Notes: generated by a model not told the origin, from the sequence alone. Shown: positions 1-8,154, counted from the first letter of the stretch. The stretch: DNA of 64,000 nucleotides from Microbacterium yannicii PS01 (GCF_000304335.1 NZ_CAJF01000009.1:1-64000); one strand, 5' to 3'. Made by a program: numbers and translations.

Positions 1-197
1 GTCGCACGCCGAGCACGGATCGCGTGCAGAGCGGCCACCAGCGCTCCGACCAGAGCGCGGGCCACACCCGCTCCGCGCAGCCGGCCACCGGCAACCCGCG
101 CACCCCGGGCCGTCGCGCCTCGGGCGGCGGCACCGGCAAGCTGATGGTGGGCTCGGTGGTGCGCCAGAACGGCGGCAACCGCCGCGCCGGGCGCTGA
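1..197 (+). CDS. C-terminal tail of a basic Gly/Arg-rich protein (partial)
   Basis: The reading frame is open from base 3 and stops with TGA at 195-197, so only about 64 C-terminal residues are visible. They are rich in Arg, Gly, Ser, Gln and Pro and end in GGNRRAGR. Low-complexity basic tails of this kind are common at the C terminus of actinobacterial DEAD-box RNA helicases and other RNA-binding proteins. That identity is a guess, because no catalytic domain lies inside the window. The gene converges on the leftward GMC oxidoreductase gene, and the 325 bases between them hold only a nested hairpin. Confidence 0.5.
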   Translation, partial: RTPSTDRVQSGHQRSDQSAGHTRSAQPATGNPRTPGRRASGGGTGKLMVGSVVRQNGGNRRAGR

Positions 198-315
198 CCC
201 GCAGCTCTCTTCTCGCTCGCCTGTCACACCCTGTCGCTCCGTGCGGCAGGTTGTGGCAGGCGAGTGTCGTCTTGGCAGCGAGGTTCGGGCCCGGTGCCCG
301 TGGTCTTGGTCGCGT

Positions 316-387
316 CGACAGGTCAACCAGCCTTCCACAGGAGGTTTGCGGCGTCGGGCCTCCTGTAGAGGCCCGGTTGACCTGTCG
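316..387. repeat. nested perfect inverted repeat between convergent genes
   Basis: The outer arms CGACAGGTCAACC (316-328) and GGTTGACCTGTCG (375-387) are perfect complements. A second pair, ACAGGAGG (337-344) and CCTCCTGT (359-366), sits inside them. The structure lies in the 325-bp gap 198-522, where no gene is visible. It could be a bidirectional terminator or a member of a dispersed palindromic repeat family. There is no T-tract, so an ordinary intrinsic terminator is not obvious. Confidence 0.7.
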
Positions 388-522
388 GGAGCGGACCGGG
401 TGGATGCGAAGGCTGGCGCGGGCGCGCCGCCGAGTTGGTCCTCCGGGGCGGATGCTGCGGCATCCGTTCGCGCATTCCCGCGGGAACTGACCCCTGAAAG
501 CCGAGCGCTGAACTCGGCGGGC

Positions 523-2319
523 TCAGGCCTGGCGGATGAGGTCGGCGGCCATCTCGCCGATCACGATGGCGGGGGCATTGGTGTGGCCGCGGATCACCGT
601 GGGCATGACGGATGCATCCGCCACGCGCAGACCGGTGGCCCCGTGCACGCGCAGCGCGCCGTCGACGACGGCGCCACCGGCGACGCTTCCCATCCGCGCG
701 GTGCCGACGGGGTGGTACAGCGTGTGCGAGTAGCGGCGGAGCGACATCTCGGCGCGCTCCTCGGGCGTCATGCGCTCGCCGCCCTCCGGCTGTATCCAGC
801 CGCCCGTCGTCACGGCGCCGAGCGCGTCGGTGGCGATGAGCCGCTCGCACTCCGCGAGACCGGCGAGCATCGTGGCGGCGTCGATGCCGTCGGGGTCGGA
901 GAGGTACGCCGGGTCGATGAGCGGCTTCGCGGAGGGGTCGGCGGACGCGAGCCGGATCGTGCCGCGACTGCGCGGCCGCAGCAGGATGGCTCCGACCGTG
1001 ATCCCCTCGGCCGGCAGCGGGACGAGCCCCTCACCCACATAGGGCGCCGGGGCGAAGATGATCTCGATGTCGGGCAGTCCGTCGGGCACGCCGGCGCGGT
1101 CGGCCACGGCCGTTCGGACGAACCCGTAGGCCTCGGCGACGTTGGACGTCAGCATCCCGCGCCGCCCGCTGAGGTAGCGGGCGAGCTGCTGCCGGCTCTC
1201 GGCGGTGTAGAGCGTGCCGCCCTTCGCGGCGGGTGCGAGGCCGGCGACGAGGTGGTCCTGAAGGTTCGCGCCGACGCCTGGCGCGTCGACCATGAGAGGG
1301 ATCCCGTGCTCGGCGAGGTGGTCGGCCGGTCCGATGCCACTCAGCATCAGCAGCTGGGGGGTGTTGATCGCGCCGCCGCACAGGATCACCTCGCGCCGCG
1401 CGGTGGCGTGCCGGGTGACGCCGGCGATGTCGACGTAGACGCCGGTCGCCCGGAGCGCTTCGACGGGCTCAGCGACCGGTGGGGTCGAAGCGGACAGGGG
1501 AATTGAGGGCGCTTCGACAGCCTCAGCGACCCGAGGCGTCGAGGCGACCGGAGGCGTTGCGGGCGCTTCGACAGGCTCAGCGACCGGCGGCGTCGAGGGA
1601 GCGAAGGTCACGCGGCGCACGTGCGCTCCGGTCACGATGCGCAGGTTCGGTCGTCGCCGGGCGGGGCGGAGGTAGGCGTCGGCGGTCGACACGCGGGCGC
1701 CGCGGCTCTGCGACACCATCGTCTGCGAGAACCCCTGACCTTCCGGCAGATTGGCGACGGTGACCGGATGCCGCAGCTCCGCCGCCGCGGCCAGAAAGGC
1801 CGCCGTCTGCGGCCGAGGGTCCCGCTGGTGCTCCACGGCCTGCGCCCCGTCCGTCCCGTGGGTCGGATGCCGCGCCGCATTTGCCGCGGACTGCGTGCGC
1901 TCGACGCGGCGGAAGTAGGGGATCAGCGACCGCCACGACCAGGCCGGGCCTGCGGCATCCGCCCATTCGTCGTAATCCGCGGCGAAGCCCCGCACCCACA
2001 TCATCGCGTTGAGCGACGACGACCCGCCTAGCGTCTTGCCGCGCGGCCAGTAGACCGTGCGTCCCTCGAGGCCGGGCTGTGGAACCGTGTCGTAGTTCCA
2101 GTCGTACGCACTGCGGAAGAGCTTCTTGAACGCGGCGGGCACGTGCAGCTCGAGCGCCGTGTCGGGGGCGCCCGCTTCGAGAAGCAGCACCGTCACGTTC
2201 GGGTCTTCGCTGAGCCGCGCCGCCACCGCGGCACCGGCCGAGCCGGCCCCGACGACGATGTAGTCGGCCTCGAGCGCGGCGGGCCGGCCGAGCCGTCCCC
2301 GCTGCCGTCGTGGCCTCAC
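523..2319 (-). CDS. GMC-family FAD-dependent oxidoreductase (choline dehydrogenase-like)
   Basis: This 598-residue glucose-methanol-choline oxidoreductase should oxidise an alcohol with a flavin. The Rossmann motif VVGAGSAGAAVAARL lies near residues 22-36. The GMC signature PRGKTLGGSSSLNAMMWVRG follows near residue 90, and the C-terminal half carries GGAINTPQLLMLSGIGP and YHPVGTARMG, which includes the active-site His region. The GTG start at 2319 overlaps the stop of the upstream aldehyde dehydrogenase (GTGA), so the pair is translationally coupled, and an alcohol-to-aldehyde-to-acid sequence is plausible. Residues about 240-288 are a Pro/Val/Ala/Glu low-complexity insert encoded by tandem 54-bp repeats that does not belong to the family fold. 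The open frame extends further upstream, but only inside the neighbouring gene. The substrate is unknown. Confidence 0.88.
   Translation of the reverse strand: MRPRRQRGRLGRPAALEADYIVVGAGSAGAAVAARLSEDPNVTVLLLEAGAPDTALELHVPAAFKKLFRSAYDWNYDTVPQPGLEGRTVYWPRGKTLGGSSSLNAMMWVRGFAADYDEWADAAGPAWSWRSLIPYFRRVERTQSAANAARHPTHGTDGAQAVEHQRDPRPQTAAFLAAAAELRHPVTVANLPEGQGFSQTMVSQSRGARVSTADAYLRPARRRPNLRIVTGAHVRRVTFAPSTPPVAEPVEAPATPPVASTPRVAEAVEAPSIPLSASTPPVAEPVEALRATGVYVDIAGVTRHATARREVILCGGAINTPQLLMLSGIGPADHLAEHGIPLMVDAPGVGANLQDHLVAGLAPAAKGGTLYTAESRQQLARYLSGRRGMLTSNVAEAYGFVRTAVADRAGVPDGLPDIEIIFAPAPYVGEGLVPLPAEGITVGAILLRPRSRGTIRLASADPSAKPLIDPAYLSDPDGIDAATMLAGLAECERLIATDALGAVTTGGWIQPEGGERMTPEERAEMSLRRYSHTLYHPVGTARMGSVAGGAVVDGALRVHGATGLRVADASVMPTVIRGHTNAPAIVIGEMAADLIRQA
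1457..1587. repeat. 54-bp tandem repeat inside the GMC oxidoreductase gene
   Basis: Three copies of a motif close to GCTTCGACAGGCTCAGCGAC start at 1457, 1511 and 1565, an exact 54-bp period. Because 54 is a multiple of three, the array stays in frame and encodes repeated PVAEPVEA-like peptides. The same word ends the 18-bp array in the adjacent dehydrogenase gene. Confidence 0.85.
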
Positions 2320-4232
2320 GCGCGGAACGCCTTGAGCAGCACGGGCGCGAAGGCCGCGTAGTCTCCGTCGATCCGGAACCGGGTGAAGCCCTCGCTCACG
2401 GCCGCGCCGGTGCGCGAGGTCACGAACCACGGCGGCTTGGGGAGCACCGAGAACGCGCGGCCTCCCGAAGCGCCGAGCGCGCGGGGTGCGAGCGAGCGCG
2501 GGAAGGGCCGGAACGGTCCGCGCGTGACCGATCGCTCGACGTGATCGAGCAGGAGGGCGTTGTGCACGATGCCGATGCCGCTCTGGACGTCCTGCGGCGT
2601 CGCGCCCGGGAAGCCGCCCCACGCGAGCGTCGGGGTGAGGAAGCCGAACGCCGTCCACGAGTTGATCGAGATCGTGCCGTAGCGCAGCCGCTCCATCGCC
2701 CGCTCGAACGCGTCGCCGAGGGCTCCCTGGATCTCGGGGTCGATCAGCACGTTGGCTCCGAGGGTGCCGGCGAGCTCGTCGTTGGCGTGGTCGACCGCGC
2801 GATCGAGGAACTCCTGCCCGTTGCCCGGCAGCGACACGACGCCGAGCACAGGGGCGAAGTACTCTGTCTTCTCGATCGCACCGGCGTCATCCGGTGCGGC
2901 CTCGACGAGCAGGCGCGTGCCGTCGGCGCACCGCTCGGCGTCGGGATAATCGGATGCCGCAGCCGCCAGCTTCTCATCGCTGCGGGGATACCAGGCCGAC
3001 CTCCGCGGCGCAGCCTCGTACGCCCGGCGCACCTCCGCCAGGAAGGCGTCGCGCTGCGCCCAGTCCGAGCTCAGGATCACGACCTGCCCGGCGATGCAGT
3101 TGTGGCCCGAGTTGTACAGCCGCATCGTGACGACGTGCTCCGCCTGGTAGCGCAGGTCCGCCTCGCTCCACACGCCGGGCACGACGATGATCGGCGAGAC
3201 GCCCCCGAGCTCCGCGGTGATCGGCTTCTTCAGCACGGGCCGGTTCTCGCGTTTCCGGCGCGCCACCTGCCGCCGGGCGGCTGAGCCGCCCGCGGTCGCT
3301 GAGCCGCCCGCGGTCGCCGAGTCGCTCGCGGCCGCTGGTCCGCCCGCGGTCGCTGGTCCGCCCGCGGTCGCTGAGCCGCCCGCGGTCGCTGAGCCTGTCG
3401 AAGCGCCCCAGACGATCGCGTCGAACGTCGGTGCGGCGCCGGTGATGTGCACGTGGACGATCTCGGGATGAGCGGCCAGGTGGGCGCCGACCTCGCCGCT
3501 GCCGCGCACGATGCGCAGGAACCCCGGCTCGATGAGCGGCGCGAGCGCCCGCTCGAAGACGGGTACGAGCGCGTCCTGCGTCGGGTTGACCTTCAGCAGT
3601 GAGACCCGGTTGTGCGCGAGCAGCTCGTATATGACGTCGAGCACCGGTATCGAGGTGACGTTCCCGGCTCCGAGCACGAGGCCGATGCCGCCGCTCGCGG
3701 TCGGCGCGAGCTGACCGAGTCCGGCGTCGCGACGCACCTCGTCGAGCGAGACGCCCGGCCGGAACCACACCTCGCCGGTGTAGCCCGACAGGATCAGGCC
3801 GTCGACGCGGCTCGCCGGAAACACCTGCGCGCGGATGCGGTCGCCGGGCGCGGCATCCGTTCTCACGCCCTTCAGCGGGTCGTCGCCGCGAGCCAGCGCG
3901 CACAGCGTCGAGCGGTATGCGTCGAGGGCGACGATGGCGGCATACGGTCCCGAGAGCCATTCCTCCCCACGAAGCGGATGCCCCGGCTCGAGGTCCTTGC
4001 TCGTCGCGGCGACGTCGGCCCACTCTTCCGCGACAGCCGCTGTCGTGGCATGCAGGCGATCGAAGAGGCGTGCGCGCTGGTCGAGGGTCAGATGCGTCCA
4101 GGCGCGGGAGCCCTGCTCGAGCTGCGCGATCGCATCGTCGAGCGCGGCGACCGTGTCGACGGGCAGCCCCGGAGCGGCAGGCGCGGTCGAGGCGGGAGGA
4201 GCGACGGCGGATGTCGCGGCAGGCTTCGGCAC
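2316..4232 (-). CDS. aldehyde dehydrogenase family protein with repeat insert
   Basis: This 638-residue NAD(P)-dependent aldehyde dehydrogenase-like enzyme carries the general-base Glu in ITAELGGVSPII and the catalytic Cys in YNSGHNCIAGQVV. A nucleotide-binding stretch, GLVLGAGNVTSIPVLD, comes earlier. The length exceeds the usual 480-520 residues for two reasons: an Ala/Pro-rich N terminus of about 25 residues, and a low-complexity insert at about residues 276-318 made of six-residue units such as SATAGG. The insert lies between the nucleotide-binding half and the catalytic Glu. The gene is followed directly by the GMC oxidoreductase with a 4-nt overlap, suggesting joint oxidation of an alcohol or aldehyde. 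Substrate and cofactor preference cannot be read from the sequence. Confidence 0.85.
   Translation of the reverse strand: MPKPAATSAVAPPASTAPAAPGLPVDTVAALDDAIAQLEQGSRAWTHLTLDQRARLFDRLHATTAAVAEEWADVAATSKDLEPGHPLRGEEWLSGPYAAIVALDAYRSTLCALARGDDPLKGVRTDAAPGDRIRAQVFPASRVDGLILSGYTGEVWFRPGVSLDEVRRDAGLGQLAPTASGGIGLVLGAGNVTSIPVLDVIYELLAHNRVSLLKVNPTQDALVPVFERALAPLIEPGFLRIVRGSGEVGAHLAAHPEIVHVHITGAAPTFDAIVWGASTGSATAGGSATAGGPATAGGPAAASDSATAGGSATAGGSAARRQVARRKRENRPVLKKPITAELGGVSPIIVVPGVWSEADLRYQAEHVVTMRLYNSGHNCIAGQVVILSSDWAQRDAFLAEVRRAYEAAPRRSAWYPRSDEKLAAAASDYPDAERCADGTRLLVEAAPDDAGAIEKTEYFAPVLGVVSLPGNGQEFLDRAVDHANDELAGTLGANVLIDPEIQGALGDAFERAMERLRYGTISINSWTAFGFLTPTLAWGGFPGATPQDVQSGIGIVHNALLLDHVERSVTRGPFRPFPRSLAPRALGASGGRAFSVLPKPPWFVTSRTGAAVSEGFTRFRIDGDYAAFAPVLLKAFRA
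3280..3407. repeat. 18-bp in-frame tandem repeat array inside the aldehyde dehydrogenase gene
   Basis: About seven units of an 18-bp repeat close to GCTGAGCCGCCCGCGGTC run head to tail. The last unit reads GCTGAGCCTGTCGAAGCG, the reverse complement of the core of the 54-bp array about 1.7 kb away. The array is in frame and gives a six-residue peptide periodicity, so it behaves like a minisatellite that can change copy number without breaking the gene. Confidence 0.85.
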
Positions 4233-4352
4233 AAGCGCTCTCCTTCGGGCGGGTGCCTCAGTCTACGACGCGACGCCGTCTCATCGATCCTGGGACTGGA
4301 TGTCGCCCCTGCCGCCGAGCGGGCCGCGACCTGCGCCCGTCGCGAAGCCCCG

Positions 4353-4405
4353 ACTCGCCAAGACACGCCGGGCCGATGACGCGCGCTCGGCGTGTCTTGG
4401 CGAGT
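4353..4405. repeat. long palindromic repeat, copy 1
   Basis: Arms ACTCGCCAAGACACGCCG (4353-4370) and their perfect complement (4388-4405) flank a 17-nt loop. This is the first of three copies in the 423-bp gap 4233-4655, which has no protein-coding gene. The stretch 4233-4352 is the upstream region of the dehydrogenase gene, and no convincing promoter was picked out there. Confidence 0.9.
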
Positions 4406-4471
4406 GGCCGGTCCGTGGCTCAGGACCGCGCGCCCTCGCGTAAGGCGGGCGAGGGATTAGAGCGCTCACCG

Positions 4472-4522
4472 ACTCGCCAAGACACGCCGGGTCGATGAGT
4501 GCGCTCGGCGTGTTCTGGCGAG
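4472..4522. repeat. long palindromic repeat, copy 2
   Basis: The left arm (4472-4489) is identical to copy 1. The right arm (4506-4522) carries a TC-to-CT change and so forms an imperfect stem. The orientation matches copy 1. Confidence 0.88.
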
Positions 4523-4587
4523 GCAGTCTGCGTGGGGCGCCTGCGCGGCCAGGCAGGAGGACGGGAACGGGACCCCGCTAGCCACCG

Positions 4588-4640
4588 ACTCGCCACGACA
4601 CGCCGGACCGGTGACGCGCGCTCGGCGTGTCCTGGCGAGT
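4588..4640. repeat. long palindromic repeat, copy 3
   Basis: The left arm (4588-4605) differs from copy 1 by one base (CCACGACAC). The right arm (4623-4640) carries a change at a different position, so this stem has mismatches. It ends 15 bp before the stop codon of the kynureninase gene and may act as a transcription-ending or RNA-stabilising hairpin for that operon. Confidence 0.88.
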
Positions 4641-4655
4641 GGCCGCTTCCCCGGC

Positions 4656-5933
4656 TCACCCAGCGGACGCTTCGGCGCGCAGCGCGGACTCGACGGCCCG
4701 CAGGCCGTCGAGGGTCTCGGCGAACGAGGTCGACAGCGGCGAGAGCCCGATGCGCAGCCCGCCGGGGTCGCGGTAGTCGGGGATCACGTCCTCCGACCAC
4801 AGCCGCGCGGTGACCGCCCGCATCACCGGATGCGACAGCGTCACGTGCCCGCCGCGCTCCGCCGCCGTTCGCGGCGACGCGACCGTCGCCCCGAGCGGGC
4901 CGAGGAGGGCGTCCGACACCCGCACGGCGAACTCGGTGAGAGCGACGGACTTGGCGCGGATGGCGTCGATCCCGGCATCCTCGATGAGGGAGAGCGTGTC
5001 CTGCATCGCGAGCATGCCGACGATCGGGGGAGTTCCCGAGAGGAACCGGCGCATCCCCGAGGCGGGCGCATACGTCGGTCCCATCGCGAAGACGTCGGCG
5101 GCACCCATCCAGCCCTGGATCGGCTGCACCAGCCGGTCCTGCAGTCTCGCGGCGACGTAGGCGAAGGCGGGCGAGCCCGGTCCGCCGTTCAGGTACTTGT
5201 ACGTGCAGCCCACCGCGATGTCGAAATCCCATTCGTCGGCTTGCACGGGCACCGAGCCGGCGGAATGACACAGGTCCCAGACGATGAGCGCGCCGGCCTC
5301 GTGCGCGATGCGCGTGAGAGTCGCGGCATCCGCCAGATACCCCGAGCGGTATGCGACGTGCGAGAGCAGCACGACCGCCGTGGTCGGTCCCACTGCCGCG
5401 CTCAGCGCCTCCGCCGTCACGCCCGAGGCCACGTCGACATCCACCCATCGCACCCGCCCGCCTCGCTCGGCGGCGATGCCCTCGACGAGGTAGCGGTCGG
5501 TGGGGAAGTTGTCGCGGTCGACCACGATCTCGACGCGCGCCGGGTCGTCGGCGGACGCCGCGTCGAACGCGGCCCGCACGAGCTTGTAGAGCAGCACCGT
5601 CGTCGAGTCGCCCACCACCGTCTGCCCGGGCGCGGCGCCGATCGCCGCACCGCCGATCCGGTCGCCGATGTCGAACGGCAGCTGCATCCATTCCTCGTCC
5701 CATCCGCGGATGAGACGCTGGCCCCACTCGTCTCGCGCGAATGCCGCGAGCCGGTCGACGCTCGCGCGCGGCGGACGCCCGAGCGAGTTGCCGTCGAAGT
5801 ACACCAGCGAGGTCTCGGCTCCGACGAACGCGTCGCGGTGGTGGCGCAGCGGGTCGGCCGCGTCGAGGGCGGATGCCGCGGCCGCGAGTTCCGCGAGCAT
5901 CGACCCCGCCCGACTGCCGTCAGTGTTCGTCAT
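4656..5933 (-). CDS. kynU: kynureninase
   Basis: Kynureninase is a PLP enzyme that splits L-kynurenine into anthranilate and alanine. The 425-residue product has the family length. The motifs SHVAYRSGYLADAATL and IVWDLCHSAGSVPV (aspartate contacting PLP) are present, as is CTYKYLNGGPGSPAF, which holds the PLP-binding lysine. The start chosen is the ATG at 5933, giving MTNTDG and a 14-nt overlap with the amidohydrolase gene upstream. The longer open frame would run far into that gene. It is the last gene of a three-gene unit with tryptophan 2,3-dioxygenase. No 3-hydroxyanthranilate genes are nearby, so the likely end product is anthranilate. Confidence 0.95.
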   Translation of the reverse strand: MTNTDGSRAGSMLAELAAAASALDAADPLRHHRDAFVGAETSLVYFDGNSLGRPPRASVDRLAAFARDEWGQRLIRGWDEEWMQLPFDIGDRIGGAAIGAAPGQTVVGDSTTVLLYKLVRAAFDAASADDPARVEIVVDRDNFPTDRYLVEGIAAERGGRVRWVDVDVASGVTAEALSAAVGPTTAVVLLSHVAYRSGYLADAATLTRIAHEAGALIVWDLCHSAGSVPVQADEWDFDIAVGCTYKYLNGGPGSPAFAYVAARLQDRLVQPIQGWMGAADVFAMGPTYAPASGMRRFLSGTPPIVGMLAMQDTLSLIEDAGIDAIRAKSVALTEFAVRVSDALLGPLGATVASPRTAAERGGHVTLSHPVMRAVTARLWSEDVIPDYRDPGGLRIGLSPLSTSFAETLDGLRAVESALRAEASAG

Positions 5934-6897
5934 GCACGAGCTCCTCGGTGGGCACGACGGTGGCCCCGGCGATCCAGGCCGCGACCTCGTCGAGGACTGT
6001 CGGCGGCGGGCCGGGAACGAACGTCGAGATTCCCGAGGGCGCCGCGGTCGCGGGCCACGGATCGGCCATCGCATCGATCAGGGCCTCGCCGCGCACGCCC
6101 GCACCATCGAGCGCGGCCACTTCGTCGGCGTTGACGCCGACGGGCAGCTCGCCGTTGCCGAGGTCGGTGCCGTAGAGCACGCGGCCGCCGGCCGCGGCGA
6201 AGCCGGCCAGGTTCACGCGGGCGAGCTCGGCGGCCTGCGGGTCGTCGCGGTGGATCGCGAGCGTCGAGATCCAGAGCTGCCCGGCGCGCACGGCGTGCCG
6301 GGTCAGCGTACGGCCCACCGCCTCGGTGAACGGCGTGTGGGCGAGAACGTCGACACCGGCGTCGAGGGCGACCTGCGGCATCCCGTCTCCCTGAACGTGT
6401 GCGACGACGGGAAGGCCGCGCTCGCGGGCGCTGGCGACGATCGCGCCGAGGGCGGCCGCGTCCAGCACAGGTCCGTCCGCAGAGTTCAGCGCGACCTTGA
6501 TGACGGATGCTCCGAACGAGGCCTGCTCGTCGACCGCCGTCGCTGCGCCGCCCGGAACGCCGGGGTGGGTCGACGGATCGCTGATCTCGCGCGAGATCTC
6601 GGGCGGCGCCCAGGGCCGCCCGACGGGGTAGCCGCCCACCGCCGTCAGGAACGAGCCGGCATATGCCACACGGGGAATGCCGTCCTTCTCGCGACGTGCG
6701 AGCACGACGGGATCCCCGCCGAGGTCGACGACGCCCGAGATCCCGGCCGGGGCGAGAAGGTCGGCGTCGATGAGGTGGAGGTGCACGTGGTGGTCGATCA
6801 GCGGCGGCAGCGACACCCCGTGCTCTCCCGTGATCGCGCGGCGGCACAGCGCGGCCCGGGGTCCGAGCAGGGCCCGCAGGGCGAACGGGTCGGCCAT
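5920..6897 (-). CDS. amidohydrolase-family metal-dependent hydrolase in the kynurenine operon
   Basis: This 325-residue amidohydrolase-superfamily protein shows the metal-binding HxH in DHHVHLHL (residues 35-41). Later His motifs occur in VVAHVQGDG and LAHTPF, and the terminal Asp sits in YGTDLGNGELP. It lies between tryptophan 2,3-dioxygenase and kynureninase, sharing one base with the former (TGATG) and 14 with the latter. The step between those enzymes is hydrolysis of N-formylkynurenine, normally done by the unrelated KynB cyclase-type formamidase or an alpha/beta hydrolase. Position therefore suggests that this protein is the formamidase. That is an inference from context; fold and motifs show only a metal-dependent hydrolase. 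Confidence 0.82.
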   Translation of the reverse strand: MADPFALRALLGPRAALCRRAITGEHGVSLPPLIDHHVHLHLIDADLLAPAGISGVVDLGGDPVVLARREKDGIPRVAYAGSFLTAVGGYPVGRPWAPPEISREISDPSTHPGVPGGAATAVDEQASFGASVIKVALNSADGPVLDAAALGAIVASARERGLPVVAHVQGDGMPQVALDAGVDVLAHTPFTEAVGRTLTRHAVRAGQLWISTLAIHRDDPQAAELARVNLAGFAAAGGRVLYGTDLGNGELPVGVNADEVAALDGAGVRGEALIDAMADPWPATAAPSGISTFVPGPPPTVLDEVAAWIAGATVVPTEELVHDEH

Positions 6898-7751
6898 CAC
6901 AGCTCCGTCCGGACCGCGTACAACTCGGGGAAGAAGGTGAGATCGAGCGCTCGCCGCAGGAACGAGGCTCCGCTCGACCCGCCGGTGCCGGTCTTGTGCC
7001 CGATGATTCGCTCCACCGTCTTCAGGTGCCGGAACCGCCAGAGCTGGAAGTCGTCCTCGAGGTCGACGAGCTCTTCGCAGGTCTCGTACGCGGCCCAGTG
7101 CGCCTGCGGGTCTGCGTAGATCTCGACGAAGACGGGGACCAACTCCGGGGCGTAGGTCCATGCCTGCGTGACGTCGCGATCGAGCAGCGCGGCAGGGATC
7201 GCGTAGCCCGACCGCGCCAGCAGCCGGAGGAACTCGTCGTACAGGCTCGGCGCCTCGAGGGCTCCGCGCACGAGCGCGTACGACGACGGCTCGGACTCGA
7301 AGACGCGCAGCATGGCGGCGTTCTTGTTGCCGAGCGTGAACTCCACGGCTCGGTACTGCGCCGACTGGAAGCCGCTGGCATGACCGAGCACTCCCCGGAA
7401 CTGGCCGTACTCGGCCGGCGTCAGGGTCGCCAACACCGACCACTGCTCGGTGAGCGTCTTCTGGATGTGCTTGACGCGGGCGATGCACTTCAGAGCGGGA
7501 GCGAGCTGGTCTTCGCGCAGCAGGCGGCAGGCGGCGCCGAGCTCGTGCAGCACGAGCTTGAGCCACAGCTCCGTCGTCTGATGCTGGACGATGAACAGCA
7601 GCTCGTCGTGGTGCTCCGGATCGCTGAGAGGTCGCTGCGCCGAGAGCAGGGTGTCGAGATCGAGGTATCCGCCGTAACTCATGCGGTCGGCGAAGTCGGT
7701 GACGACCGAGCCCTCGATCGCCCGGGTGTTGCGCTCGACGCCTTCGTCCAC
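6897..7751 (-). CDS. kynA: tryptophan 2,3-dioxygenase
   Basis: This heme enzyme opens the indole ring of L-tryptophan to N-formylkynurenine. The 284-residue product has the family length. Its N-terminal substrate/heme region is LLFIVQHQTTELWLKL, and the conserved C-terminal block FRHLKTVERIIGHKTGTGGS contains the proximal-His segment and the substrate-binding GTGGSSG loop. The start is the GTG at 7751. A TAGGCT box ends six bases before it and there is no Shine-Dalgarno sequence, so translation is probably leaderless. It heads the operon with the amidohydrolase and kynureninase genes. Confidence 0.95.
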   Translation of the reverse strand: MDEGVERNTRAIEGSVVTDFADRMSYGGYLDLDTLLSAQRPLSDPEHHDELLFIVQHQTTELWLKLVLHELGAACRLLREDQLAPALKCIARVKHIQKTLTEQWSVLATLTPAEYGQFRGVLGHASGFQSAQYRAVEFTLGNKNAAMLRVFESEPSSYALVRGALEAPSLYDEFLRLLARSGYAIPAALLDRDVTQAWTYAPELVPVFVEIYADPQAHWAAYETCEELVDLEDDFQLWRFRHLKTVERIIGHKTGTGGSSGASFLRRALDLTFFPELYAVRTEL

Positions 7752-7757
7752 AGGCTC

Positions 7758-7763
7758 AGCCTA
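7758..7763 (-). promoter_or_regulatory. -10 box for leaderless kynA transcript
   Basis: On the minus strand TAGGCT ends six bases before the GTG of kynA, the spacing typical of actinobacterial leaderless promoters. It overlaps a small palindrome, AGGCTGAGCCT, that could also serve as an operator. No clear -35 box is visible. Confidence 0.5.
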
Positions 7764-7797
7764 ATGACCGTGGGCGGTGCGCCGTCAGCGCTCGGGC

Positions 7798-8055
7798 TCA
7801 GATGAGAGAGAGCTCGCGCAGCTTGGACTCGACGTCGGCGTCGGACGGCTCGACGTGGTGCGACGCGTCGGGGTACACCACGACGGGGATGTTCGTCCGG
7901 CCGGAGATGTCACGGGCGACGTCGGCGGCGGCGGGGTCCTGGACGAGATCCACATAGGTGTACGAGACGCCGAGGCCGTCGAGCTGGCGCTTGGTGCGGA
8001 CGCAGTCCCGGCACCAGTCGGCGCCGAATACGGTGATGGTGGAGGGGGAGGTCAT
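7798..8055 (-). CDS. glutaredoxin-like / mycoredoxin-type thiol-disulfide protein
   Basis: The 85-residue protein has a thioredoxin fold beginning ITVFGADWCRDC, so a CxxC active site lies near residues 14-17. A cis-proline stretch NIPVVVYPDA follows. Small actinobacterial proteins of this type reduce mixed disulfides, often with mycothiol. The start is the ATG at 8055, because the upstream extension is not redoxin-like. It is transcribed toward kynA but separated from it by 46 bp, and its partner reductase is not in the window. Confidence 0.85.
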   Translation of the reverse strand: MTSPSTITVFGADWCRDCVRTKRQLDGLGVSYTYVDLVQDPAAADVARDISGRTNIPVVVYPDASHHVEPSDADVESKLRELSLI

Positions 8056-8154
8056 CCTTCCATCCTCTCCCGGGATACCTGGACGAGGGCCGAGACCGCC
8101 CCGTCTCAACAGGCGTCACGAACCCGTCATCTGTGCATGGGAGGATGGGCCGCA

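Noticed and set aside
241..1506. Long rightward open frame opposite the GMC oxidoreductase gene
   Set aside because: It is the antisense shadow of a well-recognised enzyme in GC-rich DNA, with composition dominated by Arg, Gly and Asp and no family motif.
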